The notes under the pieces: model-generated | Told to the model about the DNA's origin: nothing | The model's input: the letters and a program-made list of their open reading frames with translations, nothing else | Database searches by the model: none | Position numbers and translations under genes: made by a program | Part shown: positions 1-8,501 of the stretch, piece by piece | Position numbering within the stretch: the first letter of the stretch is position 1 | How the letters are laid out: each line of letters opens with the position of its first letter | From: Desulfobacillus sp041396245 | GTDB taxonomy: Bacteria; Pseudomonadota; Gammaproteobacteria; Burkholderiales; Rhodocyclaceae | Assembly: GCA_041396245.1 (NCBI GenBank) | Contig: JAWKYW010000005.1 | Location: 148,919 to 212,918, forward strand | Length of the DNA: 64,000 nucleotides | Direction of reading: 5' to 3'

Positions 1-1577
1 TCGCCGAGGCCGGGCACCTTGCCGCCGTCGTCGGACTGGACGTATTCCATCAGTCCGCCGATGGCGACGATGTTGCCGTTGCGCACGCGCACGATGCTGT
101 CCGTCTCGTTGATGCTGCTCGAAGCCAGCGGCAGCTGGAAGGTGCCGAGCGTGCCCAGGTTGATTACCTTGTTGCGCTCCGAGACCACGCTGACGGAAGG
201 GCGGATGTGCAGGATGATGTTGTCGTCCTCGTCGATCTGCGGCATCACGTCGAGGGAAATGCCCGAGAAGAAAGGCTGCACGGTGATGGTCGGCGAGGTC
301 GTCGTGCTGCTGCCGCTCGACGAAGTCGTGGTGCTGATGTTGGTCACGAAGAAGTCGTCGGTGCCGACCTTGAGCACCGCCTTCTGGTTGTTGATGGTGG
401 CGATGCGCGGGCTGGACAGGACATGCACCGTACCCTGCGTCTCCAGGAAAGAAATCAGCGCGGAGAAGTTCGCCGTCTGGAAGGCCAGGCCGAGCACCCC
501 GGCGAGCGGGCCGCCGGCGATGCGGCTGACGGCGCCGGCAAGCGGCGCCGCCAGGACGTTGCCGAGCGTATTCGGCACGAAGGTGCCGGCGTCCGTATCG
601 TAGGGCGTGACGATATCCCCGGCCTGGTTGCTGCCGAGTCCGGGGGCCTGGGTGTTGAACTGGCTCGTATTGGCGCCGGAGGACAGGCGATGGCGGCCGG
701 TGGCGGTGAAGGTACCCCAGTTGATGCCGGCCTGGAACTGCTCGGAGAGCACTACCTCGACGATTTTCGCCTCCAGCATCACCTGGCGCTCAATGGTCAG
801 CTGCGAGGCGCGCAGGAAATTCTCCACCTCGCGCAGCTCGCGCGGCATGGCGCGCACCACGATGACGCCCGATTGCGGCGAAATCACCACGTTGCGCCCG
901 CCTTCGGCGCCGATGATCGCCTTGATCGCGTCGTTGATCTCGCCCCAGAAATCCATCTGGTTGGTCGTCGACACCGAACTGCCAGCCGCCGGCTGCGAGG
1001 TGGTGCCCGCCGCCTGCGTCGTTCCCGCCGCGCCGGCCGTCGGGGTGGTCGAGGTGATCGAGCCGGAGACGACGCGGGTGTCGCTGCGGCCCTGCCGCTG
1101 CGCCGTCAGGTAATTCACCTTGAACACCTTCGACTGCATGGTCAGCGGCTGCACGAAGATGCGCGCGCCCTGCACGCGGTACTCGTAGCCGTACAGCTCG
1201 CGAATGGTATCGAGGGCCTCCAGCACCGTCACGTCCTTCAGGTTGACGGAAATGCTGCCGGTCACCTCCGGGCTCACCAGCATGCTGTAGCGGGTGCCGG
1301 AGACGATCGCCATGAACACCTGGCTGGCGGGGGCGTTGCTCACCGACAGGTCGAAGCGCGGTTCGAGCGCCCTGGCCGCGGGCGCCGCGATCGGTCCCGC
1401 CAGCGGCGGCACGAGGGCCCGGCTGACGGCGTCGGGCGCGGCCTCCCGGTTGCGGTTTTCCGTCGCGCGCTGCATTTCGGTGCCGATCGTGTCGCGCACC
1501 ACGCCGGGCTGGATCGACGAAAGCGTGTTGCATCCCGCCAAGATGAACAGCGCTGCCAGGCCAAGGATTCGCGTCAT
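1..1577 (-). CDS. mshL: MSHA pilus secretin MshL (3' end cut by window edge)
   Basis: Outer-membrane secretin through which the MSHA type IV pilus leaves the cell. About 525 codons are visible; the C-terminal end lies beyond base 1. The start at 1577 gives a short lipoprotein signal with lipobox LAGC (Cys16). After it come a periplasmic short domain with a 'DTIRELYGYEYRV' type fold, a Thr/Ser/Ala-rich linker, and the secretin core containing 'VVISPQSGVIVVRAMP' and 'VLSSPRIATINNQKAVLKVG', both typical of GspD/PilQ/MshL. It follows the mshK homologue by 10 bp and is the last visible gene of the mshI-L transcription unit. mshM and mshN, usual downstream partners, would lie outside the window. 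Confidence 0.93.
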   Translation of the reverse strand, partial: MTRILGLAALFILAGCNTLSSIQPGVVRDTIGTEMQRATENRNREAAPDAVSRALVPPLAGPIAAPAARALEPRFDLSVSNAPASQVFMAIVSGTRYSMLVSPEVTGSISVNLKDVTVLEALDTIRELYGYEYRVQGARIFVQPLTMQSKVFKVNYLTAQRQGRSDTRVVSGSITSTTPTAGAAGTTQAAGTTSQPAAGSSVSTTNQMDFWGEINDAIKAIIGAEGGRNVVISPQSGVIVVRAMPRELREVENFLRASQLTIERQVMLEAKIVEVVLSEQFQAGINWGTFTATGRHRLSSGANTSQFNTQAPGLGSNQAGDIVTPYDTDAGTFVPNTLGNVLAAPLAGAVSRIAGGPLAGVLGLAFQTANFSALISFLETQGTVHVLSSPRIATINNQKAVLKVGTDDFFVTNISTTTSSSGSSTTTSPTITVQPFFSGISLDVMPQIDEDDNIILHIRPSVSVVSERNKVINLGTLGTFQLPLASSSINETDSIVRVRNGNIVAIGGLMEYVQSDDGGKVPGLG

Positions 1578-1587
1578 GTCTGTTTCC

Positions 1588-2007
1588 CTATCGTGCGGCC
1601 GTTCGCTTCGCGGCCTTTGCTGATTTCATGTCGACATCCGGATACATCGGGATGGTTTCCCGACGGCCGTCCGGATAACGCAGGACGACCGATTGCTCCC
1701 CGATGCCTTCCACCACGGCCTCGCCCGACATGTCGCCCGGCTTGACCCACTCGCCGTGCAGCAGGGCCGCGCGGCGCTTGCCGGTGCGCTTGATCGTCTG
1801 CAGGCCGGTATCCGGCGGCAGCGCGGCCTGCGCCGCATCGGCCGGATCGAGGAACTGCGCCGGCGGCCGTGTCGGGTCCCTCAGGACCTGCGCCGAAACG
1901 AGGCCCGGCAGGCAGACGCCCAGCAGGCCAAGCGCGGCCATCCGCAACCCCCACCGGACGACCAGAGCGAAGTTCGCGCAGCCTGCGACCTGAATTGCCT
2001 TGCTCAT
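1588..2007 (-). CDS. mshK: MSHA biogenesis protein MshK
   Basis: Small periplasmic or inner-membrane-anchored accessory protein of the MSHA pilus, 139 aa. A hydrophobic segment (about residues 20-40, ending LPGLVSAQ) is followed by the diagnostic motif DPTRPP and a short beta-rich domain, the usual MshK/PilP-like layout. The ATG overlaps the stop of mshJ by 4 bp (ATGA), which indicates translational coupling, and mshL begins 10 bp downstream. The function is inferred from family and position; MshK is poorly characterised, and probably links the inner-membrane complex to the MshL secretin. Confidence 0.85.
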   Translation of the reverse strand: MSKAIQVAGCANFALVVRWGLRMAALGLLGVCLPGLVSAQVLRDPTRPPAQFLDPADAAQAALPPDTGLQTIKRTGKRRAALLHGEWVKPGDMSGEAVVEGIGEQSVVLRYPDGRRETIPMYPDVDMKSAKAAKRTAAR

Positions 2008-2714
2008 ATCGCCAGCCAGACCTTGTCGAGGCTGAGCGTGTATAGCGTCAGCGTCAGTACGGGGCGATGGTATTCGCGCGCATCCAGCTTGAGCCGGCCC
2101 CAGTACATCTGCCAGGGCAGCGACTCGATCAGCGTCAGGTAATCGAGCATGTCGAAATAGCTGCCGCGCAGGGTCAGCTCGACTCCGTGCCTGTAGATGT
2201 CATGGCCGCCCTGCGCGGCGCTTCCTGCCGCCTGCTCGCCGCCCTGCTCGCTGGCCTTGCTGCGGCCGAGCAGGGCTTCGGCCGGCAGAGTCGTCATCTT
2301 GACGAGCCGGAGCCGGCGGTTGCCCTTGAGCAGGTCCTCCAGCAGGGTCGCCATGCGCTCGGGCGGCACCAGCTGCCTGGAGACGGCCTCCAGGCCGGCG
2401 TCGATGGCGGCGATCTTCTGTTCGATTTCCTTGATGCGCGCGCGGGCCTGGGCGTCGGGATGCCCGGCAACCCGCGCCTGCAATTCCTTCAACTGCGCGT
2501 CCACCCGCTCCATTTCCGCCCGCTGCTCGGCCAGGCTCGCCTTCAGGCCGGCGTTCTGTCGCGACCAGTTGCCGATCAGCAGGGTGTCGACCAGGAAGAA
2601 CGCCAGGACAACGGCCGCCAGCGCCACCATTGAACGTTCGCGCAGCGACAGGGCGTCGAACTTCCGCAGCCAGGGCGCCAGCAGGCGATCAATGCCACGC
2701 GCGGCTTCGGTCAT
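2004..2714 (-). CDS. mshJ: MSHA biogenesis protein MshJ (PilO/GspM-like)
   Basis: Inner-membrane alignment-complex component, 236 aa. It has one N-terminal transmembrane helix (about residues 28-50, 'MVALAAVVLAFFLVDTLLIGNW'-like), a long charged coiled coil (about 55-115) and a small alpha/beta periplasmic domain, which is the PilO/GspM architecture. The start overlaps the upstream PilN-like gene by 4 bp and the stop overlaps mshK by 4 bp, so mshI2-J-K form a tightly coupled string. With the PilM-like MshI and the PilN-like protein it should form the inner-membrane platform beneath the secretin. Confidence 0.87.
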   Translation of the reverse strand: MTEAARGIDRLLAPWLRKFDALSLRERSMVALAAVVLAFFLVDTLLIGNWSRQNAGLKASLAEQRAEMERVDAQLKELQARVAGHPDAQARARIKEIEQKIAAIDAGLEAVSRQLVPPERMATLLEDLLKGNRRLRLVKMTTLPAEALLGRSKASEQGGEQAAGSAAQGGHDIYRHGVELTLRGSYFDMLDYLTLIESLPWQMYWGRLKLDAREYHRPVLTLTLYTLSLDKVWLAI

Positions 2715-3421
2715 CGCTGCGCCCCCTGACCCGCGGCGGGGCCGGTGCCGGCCTGAACGGCCGTTGCGGAGAGAAGGAATTCGTGGAATTCCGGAATTTT
2801 CTTTGCTTCACCCTGGGCCGCGGGTGCGCCCGCGACAGCGGAATCGGCGGGACTGTCCTTGCTGCCTTCCTCGCCCACCAGTTGCACGTTCAGGGCTTCG
2901 AAGGAACGGCCGCGCAGCGTCGGTTCGCTGGTCAGCCCGCGGATGTAGCCGGGTATCTGGTCCGGGCTGAGCGTGCGTCCCGCCAGCGTGATGCTGCGTC
3001 CGCCCTCGGCCATCTCCAGGCCGACCATCCAGAGGCCATCCTGGGTCTGCCGGGCAAATGCACGCAGGAAGGCGGCAAAGCCATCGGCCGAGCCGAGCGC
3101 GCCGCTTTCGAGGGCTTCGCGCACCCGCTCCCGTCCCTGCAGCGCGGCCTCGGCCCGCTGCAATGCGTCCTGTGTCTCGCTGCTTACCTTGCGCTGCGCG
3201 ATTTCCTCGCCGAGCCGCGCCAGCTCCTGCTGCTTTTCCGACAATTCCGTGCCGATGCGGCCGGCTTCCCCGCTCAGTTGCTGGTTCTGCCAGCGCACCA
3301 CGCCGCCATAGAGGCCGAGCAGGACGACCATGACGCCGAGCCCGTTGAGCAGGAATTTGCCGGTCAGCCACTCTCGCCTCGCGCGCAGGGCCGGATTGAA
3401 GAGATTGATCTGCCGCGTCAT
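2711..3421 (-). CDS. PilN-domain MSHA biogenesis protein (MshI2-like)
   Basis: PilN-type inner-membrane protein, 236 aa. It starts with the PilN signature 'INLFNP' at residues 5-10, followed by a transmembrane helix (about 25-45), a coiled coil and a compact C-terminal periplasmic domain. The INLFNP peptide normally binds the cytoplasmic PilM-like partner, here the product of the upstream mshI gene 19 bp away. The stop overlaps mshJ by 4 bp. The 30 bp upstream of the ATG (about 3422-3451) are almost identical to the leader of gpsA at 17305-17334, an odd shared leader described under findings. Confidence 0.86.
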   Translation of the reverse strand: MTRQINLFNPALRARREWLTGKFLLNGLGVMVVLLGLYGGVVRWQNQQLSGEAGRIGTELSEKQQELARLGEEIAQRKVSSETQDALQRAEAALQGRERVREALESGALGSADGFAAFLRAFARQTQDGLWMVGLEMAEGGRSITLAGRTLSPDQIPGYIRGLTSEPTLRGRSFEALNVQLVGEEGSKDSPADSAVAGAPAAQGEAKKIPEFHEFLLSATAVQAGTGPAAGQGAQR

Positions 3422-3440
3422 CCCTCGGGATTTCCTTTGG

Positions 3441-4382
3441 TCATGGGCGCACCTCGAAACCGCGCAGGGCGGCGCCCAGCAGATGGAAGCATTGCGCCTG
3501 GCGGGCCGGTGCGCGCAGATCAGGCACCTTTATGAAGTCCATGACCTTGGCCAGATCGGCCGCTTCCACCGGCACGTAGAGATTTTGTGCCAGATAAGGC
3601 GCGAGGCCGACCTCCTCGGGCAGTGGCATGACCAGCAGCTGCGCCAGGCTGACGTAATGGTGCTGGTGTTCGAAGGTATCGAGCGAGCGCTGCATTTCGA
3701 GGACGATGCGATCGAACAGGGCCTGGCGCTGGTCCGGATCGGCATCGACCAGCTGGTCGAGCGTGATGTCGAGGCGCCGGAAGGCGTGCAGTTCGCCGCG
3801 ACAGGTGAAAGTCAGCAGTCCGCCCTCGGCGGAAAAGCCGAGCATGGCCACGCCCCGCCCCGGCGGTTCGTACAGGGCGGCGATGTTTCGCTGCACGGTC
3901 TCCGGCACGTCGATGGCCTCGATGTCGATCTTCGCCTGCTGCAACGCCTGGATGCGCGGGGCGAGCACCTCGTTGGGCGCGCAGGCGACGAAGACGAAGC
4001 GGCTGCGCGCGCCCCCGGCCTCCTCCATCGGGACTTCCAACACGTCGAGCGTGGCCTGCTCCACGGAAAAATCCACCATGCCCTTGATGCGCCAGCGCAT
4101 GGCTTCCTTGATTTCCGCGGGAGGAACGTCCGGCGGCTCGACCTGCAGGAACTGGTATTCGCCGAAATGCAGGCTGGTGGTGGCGTGATAGCGGTCGAGC
4201 GCAAACTGCCTGCGCAGCCGCGCATAGGTATCGGCCTCGGACCCCTCCTTGCGGAAGGACTCGCACAGCGTTACCTCGGGCCGCCCGCCCGCGCCAGCAT
4301 GGATATGCGCCAGATTCACCACACCGTCGCGGCTTGCCACGGCGAGCCAGCCGTCCCGCTTACCGGTGCCCATAATTCTCAT
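3441..4382 (-). CDS. mshI: MSHA biogenesis protein MshI (PilM-like)
   Basis: Cytoplasmic actin-like-fold component of the pilus platform, 313 aa, recognised by its opening beta strands (GWLAVASRDGVVNLAHI), the segment 'EIKEAMRWRIKGMVDFSVEQATLDVLEVP' in its middle and its position ahead of a PilN-like gene. It is expected to bind the PilN INLFNP peptide and relay ATPase state to the membrane complex. It is the first gene of the mshI-L unit and has its own promoter (4413-4441). Start choice is uncertain between ATG 4382 and ATG 4373; neither has a strong Shine-Dalgarno sequence. Confidence 0.87.
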   Translation of the reverse strand: MRIMGTGKRDGWLAVASRDGVVNLAHIHAGAGGRPEVTLCESFRKEGSEADTYARLRRQFALDRYHATTSLHFGEYQFLQVEPPDVPPAEIKEAMRWRIKGMVDFSVEQATLDVLEVPMEEAGGARSRFVFVACAPNEVLAPRIQALQQAKIDIEAIDVPETVQRNIAALYEPPGRGVAMLGFSAEGGLLTFTCRGELHAFRRLDITLDQLVDADPDQRQALFDRIVLEMQRSLDTFEHQHHYVSLAQLLVMPLPEEVGLAPYLAQNLYVPVEAADLAKVMDFIKVPDLRAPARQAQCFHLLGAALRGFEVRP

Positions 4383-4412
4383 TTTACGTTAACTTACTCA
4401 TATAACTCACGG

Positions 4413-4441
4413 AAACTAAAGGTTTTCGGCTGAATTGTCAA
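4413..4441 (-). promoter_or_regulatory. Sigma-70-type promoter of mshI-L unit
   Basis: Reading the minus strand there is a perfect TTGACA (4436-4441), a 17-bp spacer, and TAGTTT (4413-4418, 4 of 6 matches to TATAAT). It sits 31 bp before the mshI ATG in an AT-rich 92-bp gap after mshQ. This splits the MSHA locus into two transcription units. Confidence 0.6.
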
Positions 4442-4474
4442 TCTTTTGAAAAGGGTTGAGCCAAATTCATGCTC

Positions 4475-7400
4475 CTATCGGGTGATTTCGCGCCGATAAA
4501 TCAGCCTGTCGCGGTAGATGCCGAAGGTGGCACGAGCAACCGGATCGTCGTCATGCATTGTGTTCGCATCCGCATCCGTGTCCGCGGCATCGTTCCAGCG
4601 GCCGCGCAGCCAGGGCCGCGCTGCAAGGTCGACCGTGACATCGACGCTGCCCTGATTATTCAGTCCGGGCACAGTCAATCCGGGCCCGCTGAATAGGCCG
4701 CCTACTGCAGTCCATGGACCGCCAGCAGCCAATGCCGTCTCACCGAGGTTCAGGTTGCCCTGCCAGTTCGATAGTGAAAAATCCCCTGCTGCAAGTGCCG
4801 CGCAGCCATCGCTGCCATTCACCGCGAACCCGCTGCCGCTCCAGAACTCGCTGCGCACCGTCAGCGGCAGCGCGCGCAACTCGGAGCCGTGGGCGTTTTG
4901 CAGGCGCAGTCGTCCGAAGCGCATGCTGGTCGCAGCGCCAACCGCCTTCGCATTGCAGGGGGCGCAGGCACCCACGGTGGCGGCGTTCATGTCCAGGCTG
5001 TTCAACACAACAGCGTCGGGATCCGTTACGCGCACACCCAGTTGCAGACTGTCGAACGGACCGTCGGGATTGTCAGGCGTGGCGCGGAGGAAGCTCGCCG
5101 CCGCCGTGCTGACCGAATAAACGCCGCTGTTCCAGAGCGGGGACGGCGCGGCCACATTCAGGCGCGCAGACAGATCGGTGCCGTTGTCGGCGTTTTCGGC
5201 CTGCCAGGCCACGGTCGCAGGACTGAACGGACTATGGTAGTTCGCAGTCACCCCGCCTGCGACGTTCTGCGCCTGCACCGTCGCAGCCAGGTTCTGGAAG
5301 GGCTGGTTCATGTACGTAAAGGCCGGTGCGCCCGCCGTGCAGGCCGCGGTCACCGCGCCCGCCGTCAGGACGAACCGATCCGGCACGAAGCGGCCGAAAT
5401 AACTCGTAGGCGCATTGTTGCCGAAGTTGCAGCCGAACTTCCCGCCGACCGGACTGTTCGAGAAATCCGGCGTGCAATCGCCGCTGCCGACATCGACGCC
5501 GGTAAAACCGGTGTCGATGACACCGTTCGTGTCGAGGCGGAAATAGCCGACCTCGTCGTACAGGAAGTTGTTGCCGGACGCAGTTCCACCGAGTGGATTT
5601 GCGGCGGCAAAGCTGCCCGTCAGGGCGCCGGTGAGCACCGCCCCAGCATGTGCCTGCGTCTTGCTCGCGTCGATTGCCGGCGTGCCGTCATAACCGGCGA
5701 GCGCCGTCGCCGTCAGGTCGAAGGCGGACCCCGCCTTGATGATCGGCACGGCCACGGGGTTGGTGCCGGTGGCATCGGCGTTGGCGTTCGTAGAGGCAAC
5801 GGTGAATGCCAAAGGCCGCACTGCAAAATTGTCCGTCGAACAGCCGACGACCGCGGGCGCCTGGTTGGAATCGGTGACGCGGCAGCGAAGATTCCTGTAC
5901 GCCTTGCCCACACTCATGAGCGCCGCTGTCTTGCGTCCGACATCCGCAGCGACGAAAGTCAGGGTCTGCGACACGGCGGGAGAAAGTGGCAGGCGGCTGG
6001 CGCAAGCGGTGCTGCCGGAGCCGTCGACCAATTCAACCGTGACCGACTTGTCTGCGTCCGACGCATAGCCGGTCTCCTGGCTGCCATCCGCCTTGAGGGC
6101 GACGACGTCGAAGCTGAAGCCACTGCCGGCAATCTTGGTGAACAAATGGCCGGCGGACGCGCTCTCACCCGACGCCACGCAATTGAAATTGGCCGGAATG
6201 ACCGCCCCGCCGCAGGGGTGGGTGGCGTTGAACTGGGCGAGCACCTGGCTCTGCGTCATCTCGCCGTCGAAGACATTCACTTCGTCGATGCGGCTGCGGA
6301 AGCGATAGCCATTGTTGGCCTGCCAACCGCTTACGCGCAGGTTGGCGTTGACGATGGCATTGCCCAGGGCAGGCGTGCTTTGTCTCTGCGTCAGCGCCTG
6401 TAGTACGCCGTCAATGTAGAGCTTGTTGCCGGTCACGCTGCCGTTGGTGAATACCGCCGACACATGCACCCAGCGGTTGGCCAATCCCGCGGAACTGATT
6501 CCGAACACATCGCTGTTGGCCGTGTTGAAACCGAAATGCCCGTTGACCAGCCACAGGTCATGCCGATTCCAGCCGATCGGCATGACGCTGTTGGCGCCGT
6601 TCCAGTACATCCAGAACGAGACCGTCGTCTTGGCCCCCGCCGCCGTGTTGGCGGCCACCGGCAGGGTCAGTGCGCCGCCGTTGAAATCGCCATAGCCGCA
6701 GGTGCCCGGGCTGCCGGCGCGGGCCGGACTGACCGATGCCGGTACAGGCAACGGTGCACCGAGCGCTTGCCCATGCCGACTACTACCGCTCGAATCCAGC
6801 ACCTCCCCCGCTACCCCTGTCCACGCCCCCTCTTCGAGGCGGTAATGTGCCAGTGTGGCGCAGGAGGCGCACGTTCGCGGCGCCGCCACGGCAATGCTCG
6901 CGACCTGGGCGGCATCCAGTGCGCCGTCGTAGATGCGGAACTCGTCGACCCCGCCGTTGAACCAGCCCCAGCGGCCGCCGCCGAGACCGCCGTCGTTGTT
7001 GACCGTTCCCCCGGAGGTACGCAGCCCCGGATGGGCATTGGCAAAGGTGCTGGTGAGCCCGGTCGCCACCAAGGCGCCGTTGATGTAGAGACGCGGCTGC
7101 CTTGCCTGATATACCACGGCAACGTGGGTCCAGCCGCTCAGCGCGCCCGACCAGACCAGCAGTGCCGGCATGTAGCTGGCCGCATGTTCGTAAACGGAAA
7201 CGCCATTGGTGCCGACCGAGACACCGACGCCGGCGTGACCGGCACCCCAGGCATCCGTTCCTTGCGCCGGATAAAGCACGTAACGCTGGCCGCCGGTGCC
7301 GCCGGTGCCCCCGGTCGACTGGCCGTCGATCTGATGCGTCGTGGTCGGATTGACCCAAAACGCCATAGTGAAATCGTTGGTGATGGCGTCTGCAAAGTTG

Positions 7401-8311
7401 CTCACCGATTTGATTCGTGTCGGACTCACGCCATTGAAAATGCCCCCTTTGCAGATGCGGCCGCTTCCGGTATTCGCGGTGCCCAGCGGCGTGCCGCTGT
7501 TGCCGTTGCCGCTGGCGTCCGATACCTCACCAACGACGGTGCCGAGGGCGCATTCGTCCAAACGCCATTCCAGCGTTAGCCGTGGCGCGCAGACATGGGT
7601 CTCGTTGAAAAGGGTCGTGACTTCGGCTGGCAGAAGCTGACCGTCATAAACCTTCACCTCGTCGATGCGACCGGAGAAGCGGTAACTGGTGTTGACCTGC
7701 CAGCCTCCGACCCGCAGGGTGGCGTTGGCATAGGAAAAGGCATTGTTGGGGGTGCTCTGGCGTTGAGTCAATATCTGAGCCACGCCGTCGATATACAGGG
7801 CGTTCGCCGAAACATTGCCGTTGGTGAACTCCGCCACCACATGCACCCAGCGATTGGCCAGGCCCGCGGACGAAATGCCGAAAACGTCGCTGTTGCCGGT
7901 ATTGAACCCGAAATGGCCGTTGACCAGCCAAAGGTCGTGACGTAACCAGCCGATCGGCATGACGCTGTTGGCGCCGTTCCAGTACATCCAGAACGACACG
8001 CTGGTCTTCGCGCCAGCGGTGGTATTGACCGGCAGGCTGCCGATGCTCAAGGCACCGCCGTTGCCGGCCGGTCCCGGAAAGCTGCCATACGTGCAGGTAC
8101 CCGGCCTGCCCGGCCTCGCCGGCGATGTGGAAACCGGCGTCGGCAGCGGGCTGCCGATCGCCTGGCCGTGCCGGCTGTTGCCGCTGGTGTCGCGCACCTC
8201 GGCTGCCGCGCCCGTCCACAGCAGTTCTTCCAGCCTGTATTCCCCGAGCAGGGTGGCCGCCGAAGCCTGTCCGGTCAGAAGCAGAAAAAAGAGGGCGGCT
8301 ACGAATCGCAT
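4475..8311 (-). CDS. mshQ: MshQ-like surface protein with three LamG domains and DUF6701
   Basis: Large secreted, probably surface or pilus-tip protein, 1278 aa. Start chosen at 8311 because it gives a clean signal peptide (MRFVAALFFLLLTGQASA) and lies 4 bp after the preceding stop; the frame opens upstream but without a signal. Domains: three concanavalin/LamG-like lectin folds at about residues 30-240, 245-485 and 490-700, then a long beta-rich C-terminal region of DUF6701 (MshQ) type, 705-1278. LamG1 and LamG3 are near copies (both contain 'MYWNGANSVMPIGW' and 'FGISSAGLANRWVHV'), so the gene has grown by internal duplication. LamG folds bind sugars or host/surface ligands in known families; the ligand here is unknown. 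Confidence 0.88.
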   Translation of the reverse strand: MRFVAALFFLLLTGQASAATLLGEYRLEELLWTGAAAEVRDTSGNSRHGQAIGSPLPTPVSTSPARPGRPGTCTYGSFPGPAGNGGALSIGSLPVNTTAGAKTSVSFWMYWNGANSVMPIGWLRHDLWLVNGHFGFNTGNSDVFGISSAGLANRWVHVVAEFTNGNVSANALYIDGVAQILTQRQSTPNNAFSYANATLRVGGWQVNTSYRFSGRIDEVKVYDGQLLPAEVTTLFNETHVCAPRLTLEWRLDECALGTVVGEVSDASGNGNSGTPLGTANTGSGRICKGGIFNGVSPTRIKSVSNFADAITNDFTMAFWVNPTTTHQIDGQSTGGTGGTGGQRYVLYPAQGTDAWGAGHAGVGVSVGTNGVSVYEHAASYMPALLVWSGALSGWTHVAVVYQARQPRLYINGALVATGLTSTFANAHPGLRTSGGTVNNDGGLGGGRWGWFNGGVDEFRIYDGALDAAQVASIAVAAPRTCASCATLAHYRLEEGAWTGVAGEVLDSSGSSRHGQALGAPLPVPASVSPARAGSPGTCGYGDFNGGALTLPVAANTAAGAKTTVSFWMYWNGANSVMPIGWNRHDLWLVNGHFGFNTANSDVFGISSAGLANRWVHVSAVFTNGSVTGNKLYIDGVLQALTQRQSTPALGNAIVNANLRVSGWQANNGYRFRSRIDEVNVFDGEMTQSQVLAQFNATHPCGGAVIPANFNCVASGESASAGHLFTKIAGSGFSFDVVALKADGSQETGYASDADKSVTVELVDGSGSTACASRLPLSPAVSQTLTFVAADVGRKTAALMSVGKAYRNLRCRVTDSNQAPAVVGCSTDNFAVRPLAFTVASTNANADATGTNPVAVPIIKAGSAFDLTATALAGYDGTPAIDASKTQAHAGAVLTGALTGSFAAANPLGGTASGNNFLYDEVGYFRLDTNGVIDTGFTGVDVGSGDCTPDFSNSPVGGKFGCNFGNNAPTSYFGRFVPDRFVLTAGAVTAACTAGAPAFTYMNQPFQNLAATVQAQNVAGGVTANYHSPFSPATVAWQAENADNGTDLSARLNVAAPSPLWNSGVYSVSTAAASFLRATPDNPDGPFDSLQLGVRVTDPDAVVLNSLDMNAATVGACAPCNAKAVGAATSMRFGRLRLQNAHGSELRALPLTVRSEFWSGSGFAVNGSDGCAALAAGDFSLSNWQGNLNLGETALAAGGPWTAVGGLFSGPGLTVPGLNNQGSVDVTVDLAARPWLRGRWNDAADTDADANTMHDDDPVARATFGIYRDRLIYRREITR

Positions 8312-8315
8312 GGCC

Positions 8316-8501
8316 TCACCCGGAAAAGTCAGTCCCGGCAGGACGGCGTTCCGGCTCCGGCAGAACCGCGGCCAACATCTGTCGGACACGCTCATCCTCC
8401 CTTTCCAGCAACCGGGGGTTGCTCTGGTAGGCAAGAAGCAGGAAACGGCGGTTTGCATCGATCCCCTGCAATAGCTGGTAGTTCTGTTCGGCGTTCAGCA
8501 T
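8316..8501 (-). CDS. Unrecognised 61-aa protein coupled to nucleotidyltransferase
   Basis: Small ORF of 61 residues, acidic and basic residues mixed, no His, no Cys, predicted mostly helical. I do not recognise its family. Its ATG overlaps the last 7 bp of the nucleotidyltransferase gene and its TGA is 4 bp before the mshQ ATG, so it fits the operon exactly. The last 9 codons (RRPAGTDFSG) are encoded by a copy of the dispersed 24-bp repeat (8325-8348), so the original C-terminus may have differed. It could be a partner or antitoxin of the upstream enzyme; it lacks the HEPN RX4-6H motif, so it is not a classical HEPN partner. It could also be a remnant with no function. Confidence 0.5.
   Translation of the reverse strand: MLNAEQNYQLLQGIDANRRFLLLAYQSNPRLLEREDERVRQMLAAVLPEPERRPAGTDFSG
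8325..8348 (+). repeat. Dispersed 24-bp repeat, copy 1
   Basis: AAAGTCAG, 11 bases (TCCCGGCAGGA), CGGCG. Lies on the plus strand inside the 3' end of the minus-strand 61-aa ORF, just ahead of mshQ. Confidence 0.8.

Noticed and set aside
3808..3831. AAAGTCAG-N11-CGGCG at 3808 (mshI)
   Set aside because: End blocks and spacing match, but the spacer (CAGTCCGCCCT) does not resemble the other copies; probably chance from LLTFTC codons.
5955..5978. AAAGTCAG-N11-CGGCG at 5955 (mshQ)
   Set aside because: Spacer GGTCTGCGACA fits poorly; the codons TLTF recur in this protein type. Kept out of the count, could be a decayed copy.
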